NCBI RefSeq assembly: GCF_018138145.1
Contig: NZ_CP073104.1
Location: 3,534,001-3,598,000, forward strand
DNA from: Pseudomonas sp. SCA2728.1_7
Lineage (GTDB): Bacteria > Pseudomonadota > Gammaproteobacteria > Pseudomonadales > Pseudomonadaceae
DNA: 64,000 bases
Reading direction: 5' to 3'
Shown in pieces: positions 45,308-55,853 of this stretch (positions are counted from its first letter, which is position 1; the number at the start of each line of letters is the position of its first letter). Under the pieces are notes generated by a model, which ran no database searches, was not told the origin of the DNA, and saw only the letters and a program-made list of their open reading frames with translations. The position numbers and the translations under genes are program-made.

Positions 45308-46293
45308 GGCTTGGCGCTCCAGCCACCGTCAGGTGCAGCGAAGCGCCAGACGATCGGCCGAACCTCACCGTCGGCGCGCGGGCCGAAATTGTTGTCGACG
45401 CCGACCCATGCACCATCAGCGTCAACGATCAGCGCCTCTTCCAACCCGAAGTTCTGCGAGTAACGGCGGTTGGCCTGCAACAGTTCCGCGGCGTACGACC
45501 AGCAACGCTCGACCTTGGCGGTCTGCGCATCGCGCCGACAAATCTGGAAGGCGTTGCGCTCAAGGGTAAACAATTTGCCGTTAAACAACGAAAGGTCGGA
45601 AAAGTCTCGGTCGACCGCTCTGGCCTTCGGAAACTGCGGCGGCTGCATTTCCTTGCCGCCCTCGCTGAGCAGCACGCAACGACCGTCGCAATCCCACACC
45701 GTCTGCTGGCGCTTGATCAGCAGCAAGCCACGGCTTTGCCGCTCGGCGGCAAGCCACATCTGATCGCCCGCCGGGCTGATCGCCAGGCCTTCGAAGATCG
45801 CATTGAAATGCAGGAGCATGCCGCTGGCCCGCGCTTCGCGAACCATCATCGGCGAGATCTTCAGCCAGTTGACCGGGCCGCTGACGGGCACCTGCAAGAC
45901 CGCCGCATGACCCTCGCTGACAATGTAGCGATTACCGGCGCTGTCGCAGCTGATGCCTTCGAAATCCAGATCGCCACCGCGCACGAACGACGCGGCCCAA
46001 TTGCGCGAGCGCAACCCCCACGGCAAACCGGTGTCCGGCACCAGGGGTACGTCGATGTGCAAGGCTTCGGCCTGCCAGACCTGATCGGCGGTATTGAGCC
46101 GATAGATCTGATCGTCATCGCGGTCCGACACCGTCCACAACTCGCCGCCACACATGGCCAGCCCCGACAGGTTGCCGCCGCGCATGCCGTCGACCGGGTG
46201 CTCGGAGAGCACGCGCAATTCCTGCAACGGCTCGGCCGACACGCTCATCGCACTCAGCAGCAACGCACCCGCCAAGGCCCAGCCAAACCGCAT
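45304..46293 (-). CDS. Esterase-like-activity-of-phytase family protein
   Basis: The 329-residue exported protein has a signal peptide (residues 1-20, ending SVSA-EP) and a beta-propeller-like domain with repeated segments such as GGNLSGLAMCGGELWTVSDR, DLDFEGISCDSAGNRYIVSE and AIFEGLAISPAGDQMWLA. This pattern fits the phytase-like esterase family (PF13449 as I recall it). Enzymatic activity is unproved. Its start shares a base with the parE stop and its stop overlaps the next gene. Confidence 0.8.
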   Translation of the reverse strand: MRFGWALAGALLLSAMSVSAEPLQELRVLSEHPVDGMRGGNLSGLAMCGGELWTVSDRDDDQIYRLNTADQVWQAEALHIDVPLVPDTGLPWGLRSRNWAASFVRGGDLDFEGISCDSAGNRYIVSEGHAAVLQVPVSGPVNWLKISPMMVREARASGMLLHFNAIFEGLAISPAGDQMWLAAERQSRGLLLIKRQQTVWDCDGRCVLLSEGGKEMQPPQFPKARAVDRDFSDLSLFNGKLFTLERNAFQICRRDAQTAKVERCWSYAAELLQANRRYSQNFGLEEALIVDADGAWVGVDNNFGPRADGEVRPIVWRFAAPDGGWSAKP

Positions 46294-48200
46294 CAGGCCA
46301 GCACCTCGGCGAGGTTACCTTTGGATTCGAGCCAGGTCTTGCGGTCACCGGCGCGTTTCTTCGCCAGCAGCATGTCCATCATTTCCGAGGTTTCGGCGAA
46401 GTCTTCACCCAGCGTCAGTTGCACCAGACGCCGAGTATTCGGGTCCATGGTGGTTTCACGCAGCTGTGGCGGGTTCATTTCACCCAGACCTTTGAATCGG
46501 GTGACCTGTGGTTTGCCGCGTTTCTTCTCGGCGACCAGACGATCGAGAATGCCGTCACGCTCGGCTTCGTCGAGGGCGTAGTAGATCTCTTTGCCGAGGT
46601 CGATGCGGTACAGCGGCGGCATCGCCACATAGACGTGACCGGCATCCACTAGCGGGCGGAAATGCTGGACGAACAACGCGCACAGCAAGGTTGCGATGTG
46701 CAGTCCGTCGGAGTCGGCGTCGGCGAGGATGCAGATCTTGCCGTAACGCAGCTGACTCATGTCCGCCGCGCCCGGATCGACACCGATGGCCACGGCGATG
46801 TTGTGCACTTCCTGGCTGGCCAGCACTTCGCTGCCGTCGACTTCCCAGGTGTTGAGGATCTTGCCGCGCAACGGCAGGATCGCCTGGAATTCCTTGTCCC
46901 GCGCTTGCTTGGCGGAACCGCCAGCGGAATCACCTTCGACGAGGAACAGCTCGGAACGCATCGGATCCTGCCCGGCGCAGTCCGCCAGTTTGCCCGGCAA
47001 TGCAGGGCCCTGAGTGACGCGTTTGCGCTCGACCTTTTTGCTGGCCTTGAGGCGACGACCGGCGTTGTTGATCGCCAGTTCAGCCAGCGCCAGACCGGTT
47101 TCCGGGTTGGCGTTGAGCCACAGGCTGAAGGCGTCCTTGACCACACCGGAGACAAACGCCGCCGCTTCACGGGATGACAGACGCTCTTTGGTCTGGCCGG
47201 AGAATTGCGGCTCCTGCATTTTCATCGACAGGACGAACGCGATGCGCTCCCAGACGTCTTCCGGCGCCAGCTTCACGCCGCGCGGCAGCAGGCTGCGGAA
47301 TTCGCAGAACTCGCGCATCGCATCGAGCAGGCCCTGACGCAAACCGTTGACGTGGGTACCACCCTGCGCCGTCGGGATCAGGTTGACGTAGCTTTCCTGC
47401 ACCGCGTCGCCACCTTCCGGCAGCCACAGCAGCGCCCAGTCGACCGCTTCTTTGTTACCGGCGAAAGCGCCGCAGAACGGCTCGTTCGGCAGGCGTTCGA
47501 ATTCGCTGACGGCATCGACCAGATAGGAGCGCAGGCCGTCTTCGTAATGCCACTCGACTTTCTCGCCAGTGCCTTTGTCTTCAAAGCTGACCAGCAGGCC
47601 CGGGCACAAAACGGCCTTGGCCTTGAGCACGTGCTTGAGGCGGCTGATGGAGAATTTTGGTGAGTCGAAGTATTTCGGATCCGGCGCGAAGTACACGCTG
47701 GTGCCGGTGTTGCGCTTGCCGACGGTGCCAACGATTTCCAGCTCGGTGGCTTTGTAGCCATCGGCGAACGTCATCTGGTATTCGCTGCCGTCACGCTTTA
47801 CGCGCACACGGACTTCGGTCGACAAGGCGTTGACCACAGAAATACCCACGCCGTGCAGACCGCCGGAGAACTGGTAATTCTTGTTGGAAAACTTGCCGCC
47901 CGCGTGGAGCTTGGTGAGGATCAGCTCAACGCCCGACACACCCTCTTCCGGGTGGATGTCGACCGGCATGCCACGGCCGTCATCGCTGACTTCCAGCGAG
48001 TGGTCGGCGTGCAGGATGACCTGCACCGATTTGGCGTGGCCGGCCAGGGCTTCGTCGACGCTGTTGTCGATGACTTCCTGGGCGAGGTGGTTCGGCCGAC
48101 TGGTGTCGGTGTACATGCCGGGGCGTTTGCGCACCGGGTCGAGGCCCGAGAGGACTTCGATGGCGTCGGCGTTATAAGAGCTAGCGCTGGGAGTGGCCAT
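46293..48200 (-). CDS. parE: DNA topoisomerase IV subunit B
   Basis: ParE is the ATPase subunit of topoisomerase IV. The 635-residue protein has the GHKL ATPase (RKRPGMYTDTS, IDNSVDEALAGH, DDGRGMPVD, GGLHGVGISVVNAL) and the TOPRIM domain (VEGDSAGGSAKQARD, ILADADSDGLHI). The length is typical. The stop overlaps the following gene by one base, coupling parE, the phytase-like gene, the protease gene and parC. Confidence 0.97.
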   Translation of the reverse strand: MATPSASSYNADAIEVLSGLDPVRKRPGMYTDTSRPNHLAQEVIDNSVDEALAGHAKSVQVILHADHSLEVSDDGRGMPVDIHPEEGVSGVELILTKLHAGGKFSNKNYQFSGGLHGVGISVVNALSTEVRVRVKRDGSEYQMTFADGYKATELEIVGTVGKRNTGTSVYFAPDPKYFDSPKFSISRLKHVLKAKAVLCPGLLVSFEDKGTGEKVEWHYEDGLRSYLVDAVSEFERLPNEPFCGAFAGNKEAVDWALLWLPEGGDAVQESYVNLIPTAQGGTHVNGLRQGLLDAMREFCEFRSLLPRGVKLAPEDVWERIAFVLSMKMQEPQFSGQTKERLSSREAAAFVSGVVKDAFSLWLNANPETGLALAELAINNAGRRLKASKKVERKRVTQGPALPGKLADCAGQDPMRSELFLVEGDSAGGSAKQARDKEFQAILPLRGKILNTWEVDGSEVLASQEVHNIAVAIGVDPGAADMSQLRYGKICILADADSDGLHIATLLCALFVQHFRPLVDAGHVYVAMPPLYRIDLGKEIYYALDEAERDGILDRLVAEKKRGKPQVTRFKGLGEMNPPQLRETTMDPNTRRLVQLTLGEDFAETSEMMDMLLAKKRAGDRKTWLESKGNLAEVLA

Positions 48201-48241
48201 AAGGTCTCGTCGTCAGTCATTCATGAAATAGGGGCAAGACT

Positions 48242-48850
48242 TCACAGTGCGGTGAAATCGATTGCCTGATACACATCGGCGCCAATGCCGGCAAAACTCA
48301 GCAACGCCGGCAATTGCCCGGCAAACCCCTGGAAACTGTGATCGCCGCCAGCCTGAATGCGCAAGGCACAGGCCCGGTAATACTGCTGGGCGAGGCGATA
48401 ATCCAGTGTTTCATCGCCGGTCTGCAACCAGACCTGATAGCGCTGGGCATCCTGAGGCGCCGGCACTTCCAGTTCAGCCAGAGCGGTGACGTGGTCGTGG
48501 GTCAATTCCCAGGTTTCATCGGTATACAGGTTTTTCTGCGTGCCCAGATAGCCGTCGAACATCCGGTGCGGGCTGACCGCCGGGTTGACCAGCAGGGCTT
48601 TCAGGCCATGGCGCTCGGCCAGGTGAGTCGCATAGTAGCCGCCGAGTGAGCTTCCCACCAGCAGCGGGCTGCCCAGTTCGGCAATCGCTTGTTCCAACTG
48701 ACCGATGGCTTCGCGCGGGTGGTGATGCAGGGCCGGAACACGCAGTTTGTCGCTCAAACCCAGTTGCTCCATCACCGTTACCAGCTGACAGGCCTTTTTC
48801 GAGGCTGGGGCGCTGTTGAAACCGTGGATATAGAGGATCGAACCGGACAT
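48242..48850 (-). CDS. yqiA: YqiA-type alpha/beta-hydrolase (esterase)
   Basis: The 202-residue protein has an alpha/beta-hydrolase fold of the YqiA family: ILYIHGFNSAPASKKA at the N-terminus, nucleophile Ser in LLVGSSLGGYYATHLA, and acid/His residues in LQTGDETLDYR and GGDHSFQGF. It lies 41 bp upstream of parE and downstream of cpdA, a gene order I recall from enterobacteria as well. GGGAGC precedes the ATG. The natural substrate is unknown. Confidence 0.9.
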   Translation of the reverse strand: MSGSILYIHGFNSAPASKKACQLVTVMEQLGLSDKLRVPALHHHPREAIGQLEQAIAELGSPLLVGSSLGGYYATHLAERHGLKALLVNPAVSPHRMFDGYLGTQKNLYTDETWELTHDHVTALAELEVPAPQDAQRYQVWLQTGDETLDYRLAQQYYRACALRIQAGGDHSFQGFAGQLPALLSFAGIGADVYQAIDFTAL

Positions 48851-48942
48851 TTGAGCTCCCTGGGTGTCGGTTTGGGTTTGCGGAGTTTACAGGGAGAGAA
48901 GAGCGGATTGGGGGTGGGCTTGATAATTTGGTGTGACAGCAC

Positions 48943-49143
48943 GAGCTGCCCTCACCCTAGCCCTCTCCCGGAGGGAGAGGGGACCGAATGGGGGATATTT
49001 GCGAACTACATCGACCTGAACGCTTTGCTGTGAATCCATAATCGACAACGCTGCTTCAGGTCGATGGATTGCGAAAGACACCTCGGTCGGCCCCCTCTCC
49101 CACCGGGAGAGGGCTGGGCGGGCGGCGTTCCGATGAGGGGCTC
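48943..49143. mobile_element. Second inverted-repeat element, single-unit form
   Basis: The left end CTCACCCTAGCCCTCTCCC with hairpin arms (48951-48982) and the right end GGGAGAGGGCTGGG...GATGAGGGGCTC (49105-49143) match the element at 41013-41552. The interior shares GGGGGATAT, GCTGTGAATCCATAATCG and CACCTCGGTCGG. Here only one unit is present, and it forms an inner 12-bp perfect inverted repeat, CATCGACCTGAA (49009-49020) with TTCAGGTCGATG (49055-49066). The right arm is interrupted by about 12 extra bases. It fills the 304-bp cpdA-yqiA gap; no gene is seen there. Confidence 0.7.
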
Positions 49144-49154
49144 TTGATCGAAAA

Positions 49155-49970
49155 TCAGTAACCTTCGGAACCGTAATCAACGGTAAAAGCAAAACCAGTC
49201 ACGCGCTCCACGCCAGTCTCCAACCGCCCATCCGGCAACAACCGCAACCAGCGATACCCCGGCGCCTGCTCCCCGACCTTGAAATCCTCACTCCCCGGCT
49301 CGAACTGAATGCACGTCGAAGGGGAAGCCATCAAGCGCACGCCATTGCGCTCGCGATCAACCTCCTGATGCACATGCCCCCACAACACCGCGCGGGCCTG
49401 TGGAAAACGATCCAGCACCTCGAAAAATGCTTCAGGATTGCGCAAGCCAATCGGCTCCATCCATGCGCAACCAATCGACACCGGATGATGGTGGAAGCAC
49501 ACCAGATGATGACGCTCCGGCGCTTCGCTCAGCGAGCGGGCCAGCAGTTGCAGTTGATCGTCCTGCAAATACCCCGGCACCGAACCCGGCACAGCCGAAT
49601 CAAGCATCGTCACCCGCCAGTTGCCGATATCCACAATCGGTTCCAGCAATGCGCTTTGAACGGCGGCGACCGCCATGATCTGTGGTTCGTCGTGATTACC
49701 GGGAATCCACCGCGCCGGGGCAGCGATCTGCGCGCTCAGCTGGCGAAATTGCTGATACGACTCCAGCGTGCCGTCCTGGGAGATATCGCCGGTGGCCAGA
49801 ATCAGATCGATCTGCGGCTGCTGCCCCAGCACCAACTCAATGACCTTTTGCAGGCTGTCGCGGGTGTTCATGCCCAGCAGCGTGCCGTCCGCTTCAGCGA
49901 ATAAATGGCTGTCGGACAACTGCACCAGCAACGCCGGATCGGCGGTGGTCAACGTGGATACGCTCGGCAA
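49155..49970 (-). CDS. cpdA: 3',5'-cyclic-AMP phosphodiesterase CpdA
   Basis: CpdA hydrolyses cAMP and so limits Vfr/CRP signalling. The 271-residue protein has the metallophosphoesterase motifs VQLSDSHLF, ATGDISQDG, GNHDE, CFHHHPVSIG and GHVHQE. I chose TTG at 49970 (LPSVSTLTTADPALL) because GGGAGA lies 5 nt upstream and the length then matches homologues; an in-frame ATG 15 codons earlier lacks a site. It is part of the run DUF1249-cpdA-yqiA-parE, although the inverted-repeat element interrupts it. Confidence 0.93.
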   Translation of the reverse strand: MPSVSTLTTADPALLVQLSDSHLFAEADGTLLGMNTRDSLQKVIELVLGQQPQIDLILATGDISQDGTLESYQQFRQLSAQIAAPARWIPGNHDEPQIMAVAAVQSALLEPIVDIGNWRVTMLDSAVPGSVPGYLQDDQLQLLARSLSEAPERHHLVCFHHHPVSIGCAWMEPIGLRNPEAFFEVLDRFPQARAVLWGHVHQEVDRERNGVRLMASPSTCIQFEPGSEDFKVGEQAPGYRWLRLLPDGRLETGVERVTGFAFTVDYGSEGY

Positions 49971-50069
49971 GGCGTTCTCCCAAGGCAAAAGCACGGAATC
50001 GATCGAGTGCCGCAATTATGCTGGGGGATGACAGAAAGAGGAAACCGCCGAACCGGACGCAGTTCACAA

Positions 50070-50522
50070 CTAGCGTACGACTTCGTACTCGTGCCCCAAC
50101 GCCAGGCAATGACTCAGCCATTCCCCCAGAAACAGATTGAGCTGAGCCTTTTCATCCGGCTGATGCATCGCCGCATTCGGATAAGGATAGATGCCACGAA
50201 AGCGTCGTGCATGTTCGGCGCTGACCACTTCGGCCATGCGCGCGTCGTGATAGACCTGCACTTCCAGTTGCGGCACCGGCAACCACGGCAGGCTGTGTTC
50301 CTGGCGCACTTGCAACGTTGTGGTGTATGGGCAGGTTTGCAGCACTTCGAGGGCCAGCACGCCGAGCATCTGCTCGCCTTGGGTCACGGCGATGCGCCGC
50401 GCCTCAGGCTCGTTGCGCATGTCCGGCAGCAGTCGCATCAGGCGCGCGTAGTTGGCCTCGCAGGCGGCTTGCAGCCCCACGAGGTCGACTCGATAGCGAT
50501 CGCGCAACTTGTTTACGACCAT
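50070..50522 (-). CDS. DUF1249 family protein (YqiB-like)
   Basis: The 150-residue protein begins MVVNKLRDRYRVDLVGLQAA and contains YARLMRLLPDM, LEVLQTCPYTTTLQV and VYHDARMAEVVSAEHARRF, the DUF1249/YqiB pattern conserved between nudF and cpdA in gammaproteobacteria. Soluble; no catalytic motif is known. ATG at 50522 has AGGGGG just upstream and overlaps the end of nudF by 10 bp, indicating coupling. Confidence 0.9.
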   Translation of the reverse strand: MVVNKLRDRYRVDLVGLQAACEANYARLMRLLPDMRNEPEARRIAVTQGEQMLGVLALEVLQTCPYTTTLQVRQEHSLPWLPVPQLEVQVYHDARMAEVVSAEHARRFRGIYPYPNAAMHQPDEKAQLNLFLGEWLSHCLALGHEYEVVR

Positions 50523-51130
50523 AACCCCCTCACTTCGGCGCGGTTCAGCGCCAGCCATTGCAAAGCGATGATGCTCGCCGCGTTGGCAATGCGTCCGTCA
50601 CGGACGGCCTGCAAGGCATCTTCAAAGGCCCAGACCGTGACGCGGATATCTTCTGCCTCTTCTTCCAGGCCATGCAGGCCGCCAACGCCGTCAGTGCTGC
50701 AACGCCCCAAGTACAAATGCACGAACTCGTTGCTGCCACCCGGCGACGGGAAATATTTGGTCATCGGCCACAGGGCCTTGATGTCCAGCCCAGCTTCCTC
50801 CTGCGCTTCGCGGTGAGCAACTTCTTCCGGCTGTTCATCCTTATCGATCAGACCAGCGACCAGCTCGACCAGCCATGGATTGTCGGTCTTGCCCATGGCG
50901 CCGATGCGGAACTGCTCGATCAGCACCACTTCATCGCGCTGCGGATCGTACGGCAGCATGCACACGGCATCGTGACGGACAAAGATTTCACGGTTGATTT
51001 CGCGGCTCATGCCACCGGCGAACAATTCATGGCGCAGGTGAACACGGTCGAGCTTGTAAAAGCCCTCGTAGCATTTTTCGCGCCGCACGATATCGACAGC
51101 GGTCGGAATGGCGTTGGCAAAATCAGTCAT
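50513..51130 (-). CDS. nudF: ADP-ribose diphosphatase NudF
   Basis: NudF hydrolyses ADP-ribose to AMP and ribose-5-phosphate. The 205-residue protein has a perfect Nudix box, starting at GLIDKDEQPEE and ending AHREAQEEAGLDI. Its frame is open upstream to 52033, but that part is antisense to the RsiV-like gene; ATG at 51130 (MTDFANAIPTAVDIV) is used by family alignment. It heads the nudF-DUF1249-cpdA-yqiA group on the minus strand. Confidence 0.95.
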   Translation of the reverse strand: MTDFANAIPTAVDIVRREKCYEGFYKLDRVHLRHELFAGGMSREINREIFVRHDAVCMLPYDPQRDEVVLIEQFRIGAMGKTDNPWLVELVAGLIDKDEQPEEVAHREAQEEAGLDIKALWPMTKYFPSPGGSNEFVHLYLGRCSTDGVGGLHGLEEEAEDIRVTVWAFEDALQAVRDGRIANAASIIALQWLALNRAEVRGLWS

Positions 51131-51358
51131 GAGCATCCTCTTTACTGCAGATCCATTACCAGGTTGCTCTGTGTGACTGGCAACCTCGACTTCGCGCCAT
51201 CCTAACGCGCCCGAACGGTTTGATGCAGCCCCTTTACCGTCAGCGGGATGGACGGTGGAGGCGAAACCCACTCTAATTAGCTTAGTGGCGAACTGACTGC
51301 TTCTGCGAGAGTCGAAGCGGATATCTTTTTGCCTTCCCCTGCTTTCGAAAGGACGCCC

Positions 51359-52105
51359 ATGTCGCTTTTCAAAATTGCCTCCGTGGCCGCCATTGCCCTG
51401 ACCCTGGGCGCGTGCGCCAGCCTGTTCCAACCCAATTACCGCACGCCGCTGGAAACCACCCGCGATGCGTCGGAACAACTGAAACCGGGCTGTTCCAACC
51501 CGGATTGCCCGCTGGTGAACATCGACACCCTGCGCTTCCCGGCCGAACCTGCGCTGGACGGCATCATCGAAAAACGTCTGCTGCAAATGACCCGCACCGA
51601 GAAAAACGCCCCGGTAGCGCCGACCCTGGCGGCCTACCGCGATCAGTTTTTGGCCAGCGCCGGCCCACGCAACAGCAGCTACCTGCAAGCGAAAGTACGT
51701 GAGCAGCATGACGGCTTGGTGATCATCGAGTTGTCGAGCTACCTCGACACCGGCGGCGCGCATGGCACCCCGGGTCGCGGCTTCATCAACTATTCGCGCC
51801 AGCAGCACAAAGTGCTGAACCTGTCCGACATGCTGATGCCGGGTCAGGAAGAGGCGTTCTGGAAGGCAGCGCAAGTCGCGCACAACAGCTGGTTGATCAG
51901 CACCAAGCTCGATCAGGAGCCGGAGTTCGTGGCGAACTGGCCGTTCGTGAAAACCCCGAACGTGGCGCTGACCTACGGCGGCGTGATCCTCAAGTACGAC
52001 GTGACCACCATTGCGCCTTACGCGCTGGGCCACGTCGAACTGAAGATTCCTTATCCGCGTCTGAACAGCATTCTCAAGCCCGAGCTGTTTCCCGGCCGTA
52101 ACTGA
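51359..52105 (+). CDS. RsiV-like (DUF3298-type) lipoprotein
   Basis: The 248-residue protein has a lipoprotein signal peptide (lipobox LGAC, start MSLFKIASVAAIALTLGACA). Its domain carries SSYLDTGGAHGTPGRGFINY and LTYGGVILKYDVTTIAPYALGHVELKIPY, typical of DUF4163/DUF3298 proteins related to the C-terminal part of RsiV, which senses lysozyme in Bacillus. Its last 32 bases overlap the end of cytX on the opposite strand. ATG at 51359 follows GAAAGGACG. Confidence 0.82.
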   Translation: MSLFKIASVAAIALTLGACASLFQPNYRTPLETTRDASEQLKPGCSNPDCPLVNIDTLRFPAEPALDGIIEKRLLQMTRTEKNAPVAPTLAAYRDQFLASAGPRNSSYLQAKVREQHDGLVIIELSSYLDTGGAHGTPGRGFINYSRQQHKVLNLSDMLMPGQEEAFWKAAQVAHNSWLISTKLDQEPEFVANWPFVKTPNVALTYGGVILKYDVTTIAPYALGHVELKIPYPRLNSILKPELFPGRN

Positions 52106-53366
52106 AGGCCCGGCCCAGCACTAGCTGCAACAGCCCTGCCAGCACCAGCGCCGGCAGGGTTGCGCCGACATCCGGATACAGATTCGCCAGCAAATGGTAG
52201 GTGCTCACGCCCCCCAGCCACGCCAACAACGCCGGCCAGCGCAATGCGGCCGACGCGACCTGAGCACTGCGTTTGCGCAGGATGAAGTGATCCACCAGCA
52301 CCACGCCGAACAGCGGCGCAAACACCGAGCCGATCAGCAGCAGGAAATTCTGGTACTGCGCCAACGGCGCCAGCAGTGCGATCAGCGTGCAGATCACGCC
52401 GATGGCCAAGGCCAGATGCTCGACTTTCAGGCGCAACAGAATCCCGCTGGAAACCGCCGCCGAGTGAATATCGGCGAAGGCGTTTTCCGACTCATCCAAC
52501 AGAATCAGCAACAGCGGAATGCCCAGACCGGCACCGGCCAGAGCCAGCAGCAGCGCGTTGACTTCACCGCTCGGCGCGAAGGCCAGGGTGTAGGCGACGC
52601 CGAGGCTCATCAGCCAGAAGTTGCCGATGAAGAAACCAACGGCAGTACCGCCGAAAACATTCTTCGCCCGCTTGCCGAAACGCGAGTAGTCGGCGATCAG
52701 CGGCAGCCATGACAGCGGCATCGCAATGGCGATGTCGAAGCCCACGGCGAACGGCAGCGAACCGTCACCGGCACGCGACCAGAGATCGGCCAGATCGGCT
52801 TTGGCAAACAGGTTCCAGGTCAGCCACAGGCACGCCGCCAACAGCAGCCAGATGCCCCACTTGCGCAGGATCTGCCGGACGAAAGTCAGCGGCCCGCTGA
52901 CCGCGAGCAAGGTTGCCAGAGCACCGAAAAACAGCGTCCACAACATCGGGTTCGACCACAGCGAACCTTCGCTGAACGCACGGGTGCCGAGCAGGCTCGC
53001 GGCGTCGCGCATGACGATGATTTCAAACGAGCCCCAACCGATCAGTTGCAGCAGATTGAGCAGCGCCGGCAGGCTCGCGCCTTTGCGGCCAAGGCTGAGT
53101 TTCAGCGCGGCCATCGACGACAGGCCAGTGTCACTGCCGATCACGCCGACGGCGGCCAGCAACAGCACGCCGACCAGCGTGCCAAGGAAAATCGCCAGCA
53201 GCGAACCGGACAGGCCCAGACCTGGCGCGAGCAATGCACCGGTCTGCAGAACCATCAGGCCGATACCGAGGGAGAACCACAGGGAAAACAGATCGCGACC
53301 GCCAAATACACGCTTGTCGGCGGGCACGGCGAGGTCGGGAGAATAAGTGCTGGGTTGAATGCTCAA
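52074..53366 (-). CDS. cytX: Putative hydroxymethylpyrimidine transporter CytX
   Basis: The 430-residue membrane protein of the cytosine/purine (NCS1) permease family has about twelve hydrophobic helices, including LFSLWFSLGIGLMVLQTGAL and MPLSWLPLIADYSRFGKRA. Family members beside thiC are thought to import thiamine pyrimidine precursors. The start appears to be TTG at 53366 with a weak ribosome-binding site. It lies 140 bp downstream of thiC on the same strand, across a REP palindrome, so it is probably under the same TPP riboswitch. Confidence 0.85.
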   Translation of the reverse strand: MSIQPSTYSPDLAVPADKRVFGGRDLFSLWFSLGIGLMVLQTGALLAPGLGLSGSLLAIFLGTLVGVLLLAAVGVIGSDTGLSSMAALKLSLGRKGASLPALLNLLQLIGWGSFEIIVMRDAASLLGTRAFSEGSLWSNPMLWTLFFGALATLLAVSGPLTFVRQILRKWGIWLLLAACLWLTWNLFAKADLADLWSRAGDGSLPFAVGFDIAIAMPLSWLPLIADYSRFGKRAKNVFGGTAVGFFIGNFWLMSLGVAYTLAFAPSGEVNALLLALAGAGLGIPLLLILLDESENAFADIHSAAVSSGILLRLKVEHLALAIGVICTLIALLAPLAQYQNFLLLIGSVFAPLFGVVLVDHFILRKRSAQVASAALRWPALLAWLGGVSTYHLLANLYPDVGATLPALVLAGLLQLVLGRAFSYGRETARA

Positions 53367-53408
53367 GGGTGTTATCTCAGAGGGACATTTGTTGTTGTGT
53401 TGATCGCA

Positions 53409-53472
53409 TTCGCGAGCAGGCTCGCTCCCACATTTGAATGCATTCCAAAGTGGGAGCGAGCCTGCTCGCGAA
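53409..53472. repeat. REP/REPIN palindrome between thiC and cytX
   Basis: TTCGCGAGCAGGCTCGCTCCCACA and TGGGAGCGAGCCTGCTCGCGAA are inverted around an 18-nt spacer. Nearly identical to the element at 38001-38065. In this position it may act as an mRNA processing or stabilising site that lowers cytX relative to thiC expression. Confidence 0.85.
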
Positions 53473-53505
53473 GGGGCCCTTGCAGGCCCACCCTTTCAGG
53501 TCAGA

Positions 53506-55638
<2,133 letters not shown>

Positions 55639-55651
55639 CAAGAACCCGGCC

Positions 55652-55681
55652 AGTCTAGACACAACCGGCAAAGAACGCCAA
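55652..55681 (-). promoter_or_regulatory. Candidate promoter of thiC-cytX
   Basis: TTGGCG, an 18-bp spacer and TAGACT on the minus strand, ending about 13 bp before the riboswitch aptamer, which is the expected distance for the transcription start. Confidence 0.4.
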
Positions 55682-55853
55682 CACCGCAGCAATCACCATG
55701 ATGAATGGCGCAAATACACAGGTTCGCCCGATTGTTGTGAGGCAAATGCGCAACTACACTCGCTTTGCCCCGCGACGCCTTGACGCTGCGGGGCCTGCGC
55801 CTTACCTTTGGCGCCCGGATTACTTCCATAATATTAATGCTAGGGATCGCCTC

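Noticed and set aside
51131..52033. N-terminal extension of nudF
   Set aside because: Antisense to the RsiV-like gene; NudF homologues start at the ATG at 51130.
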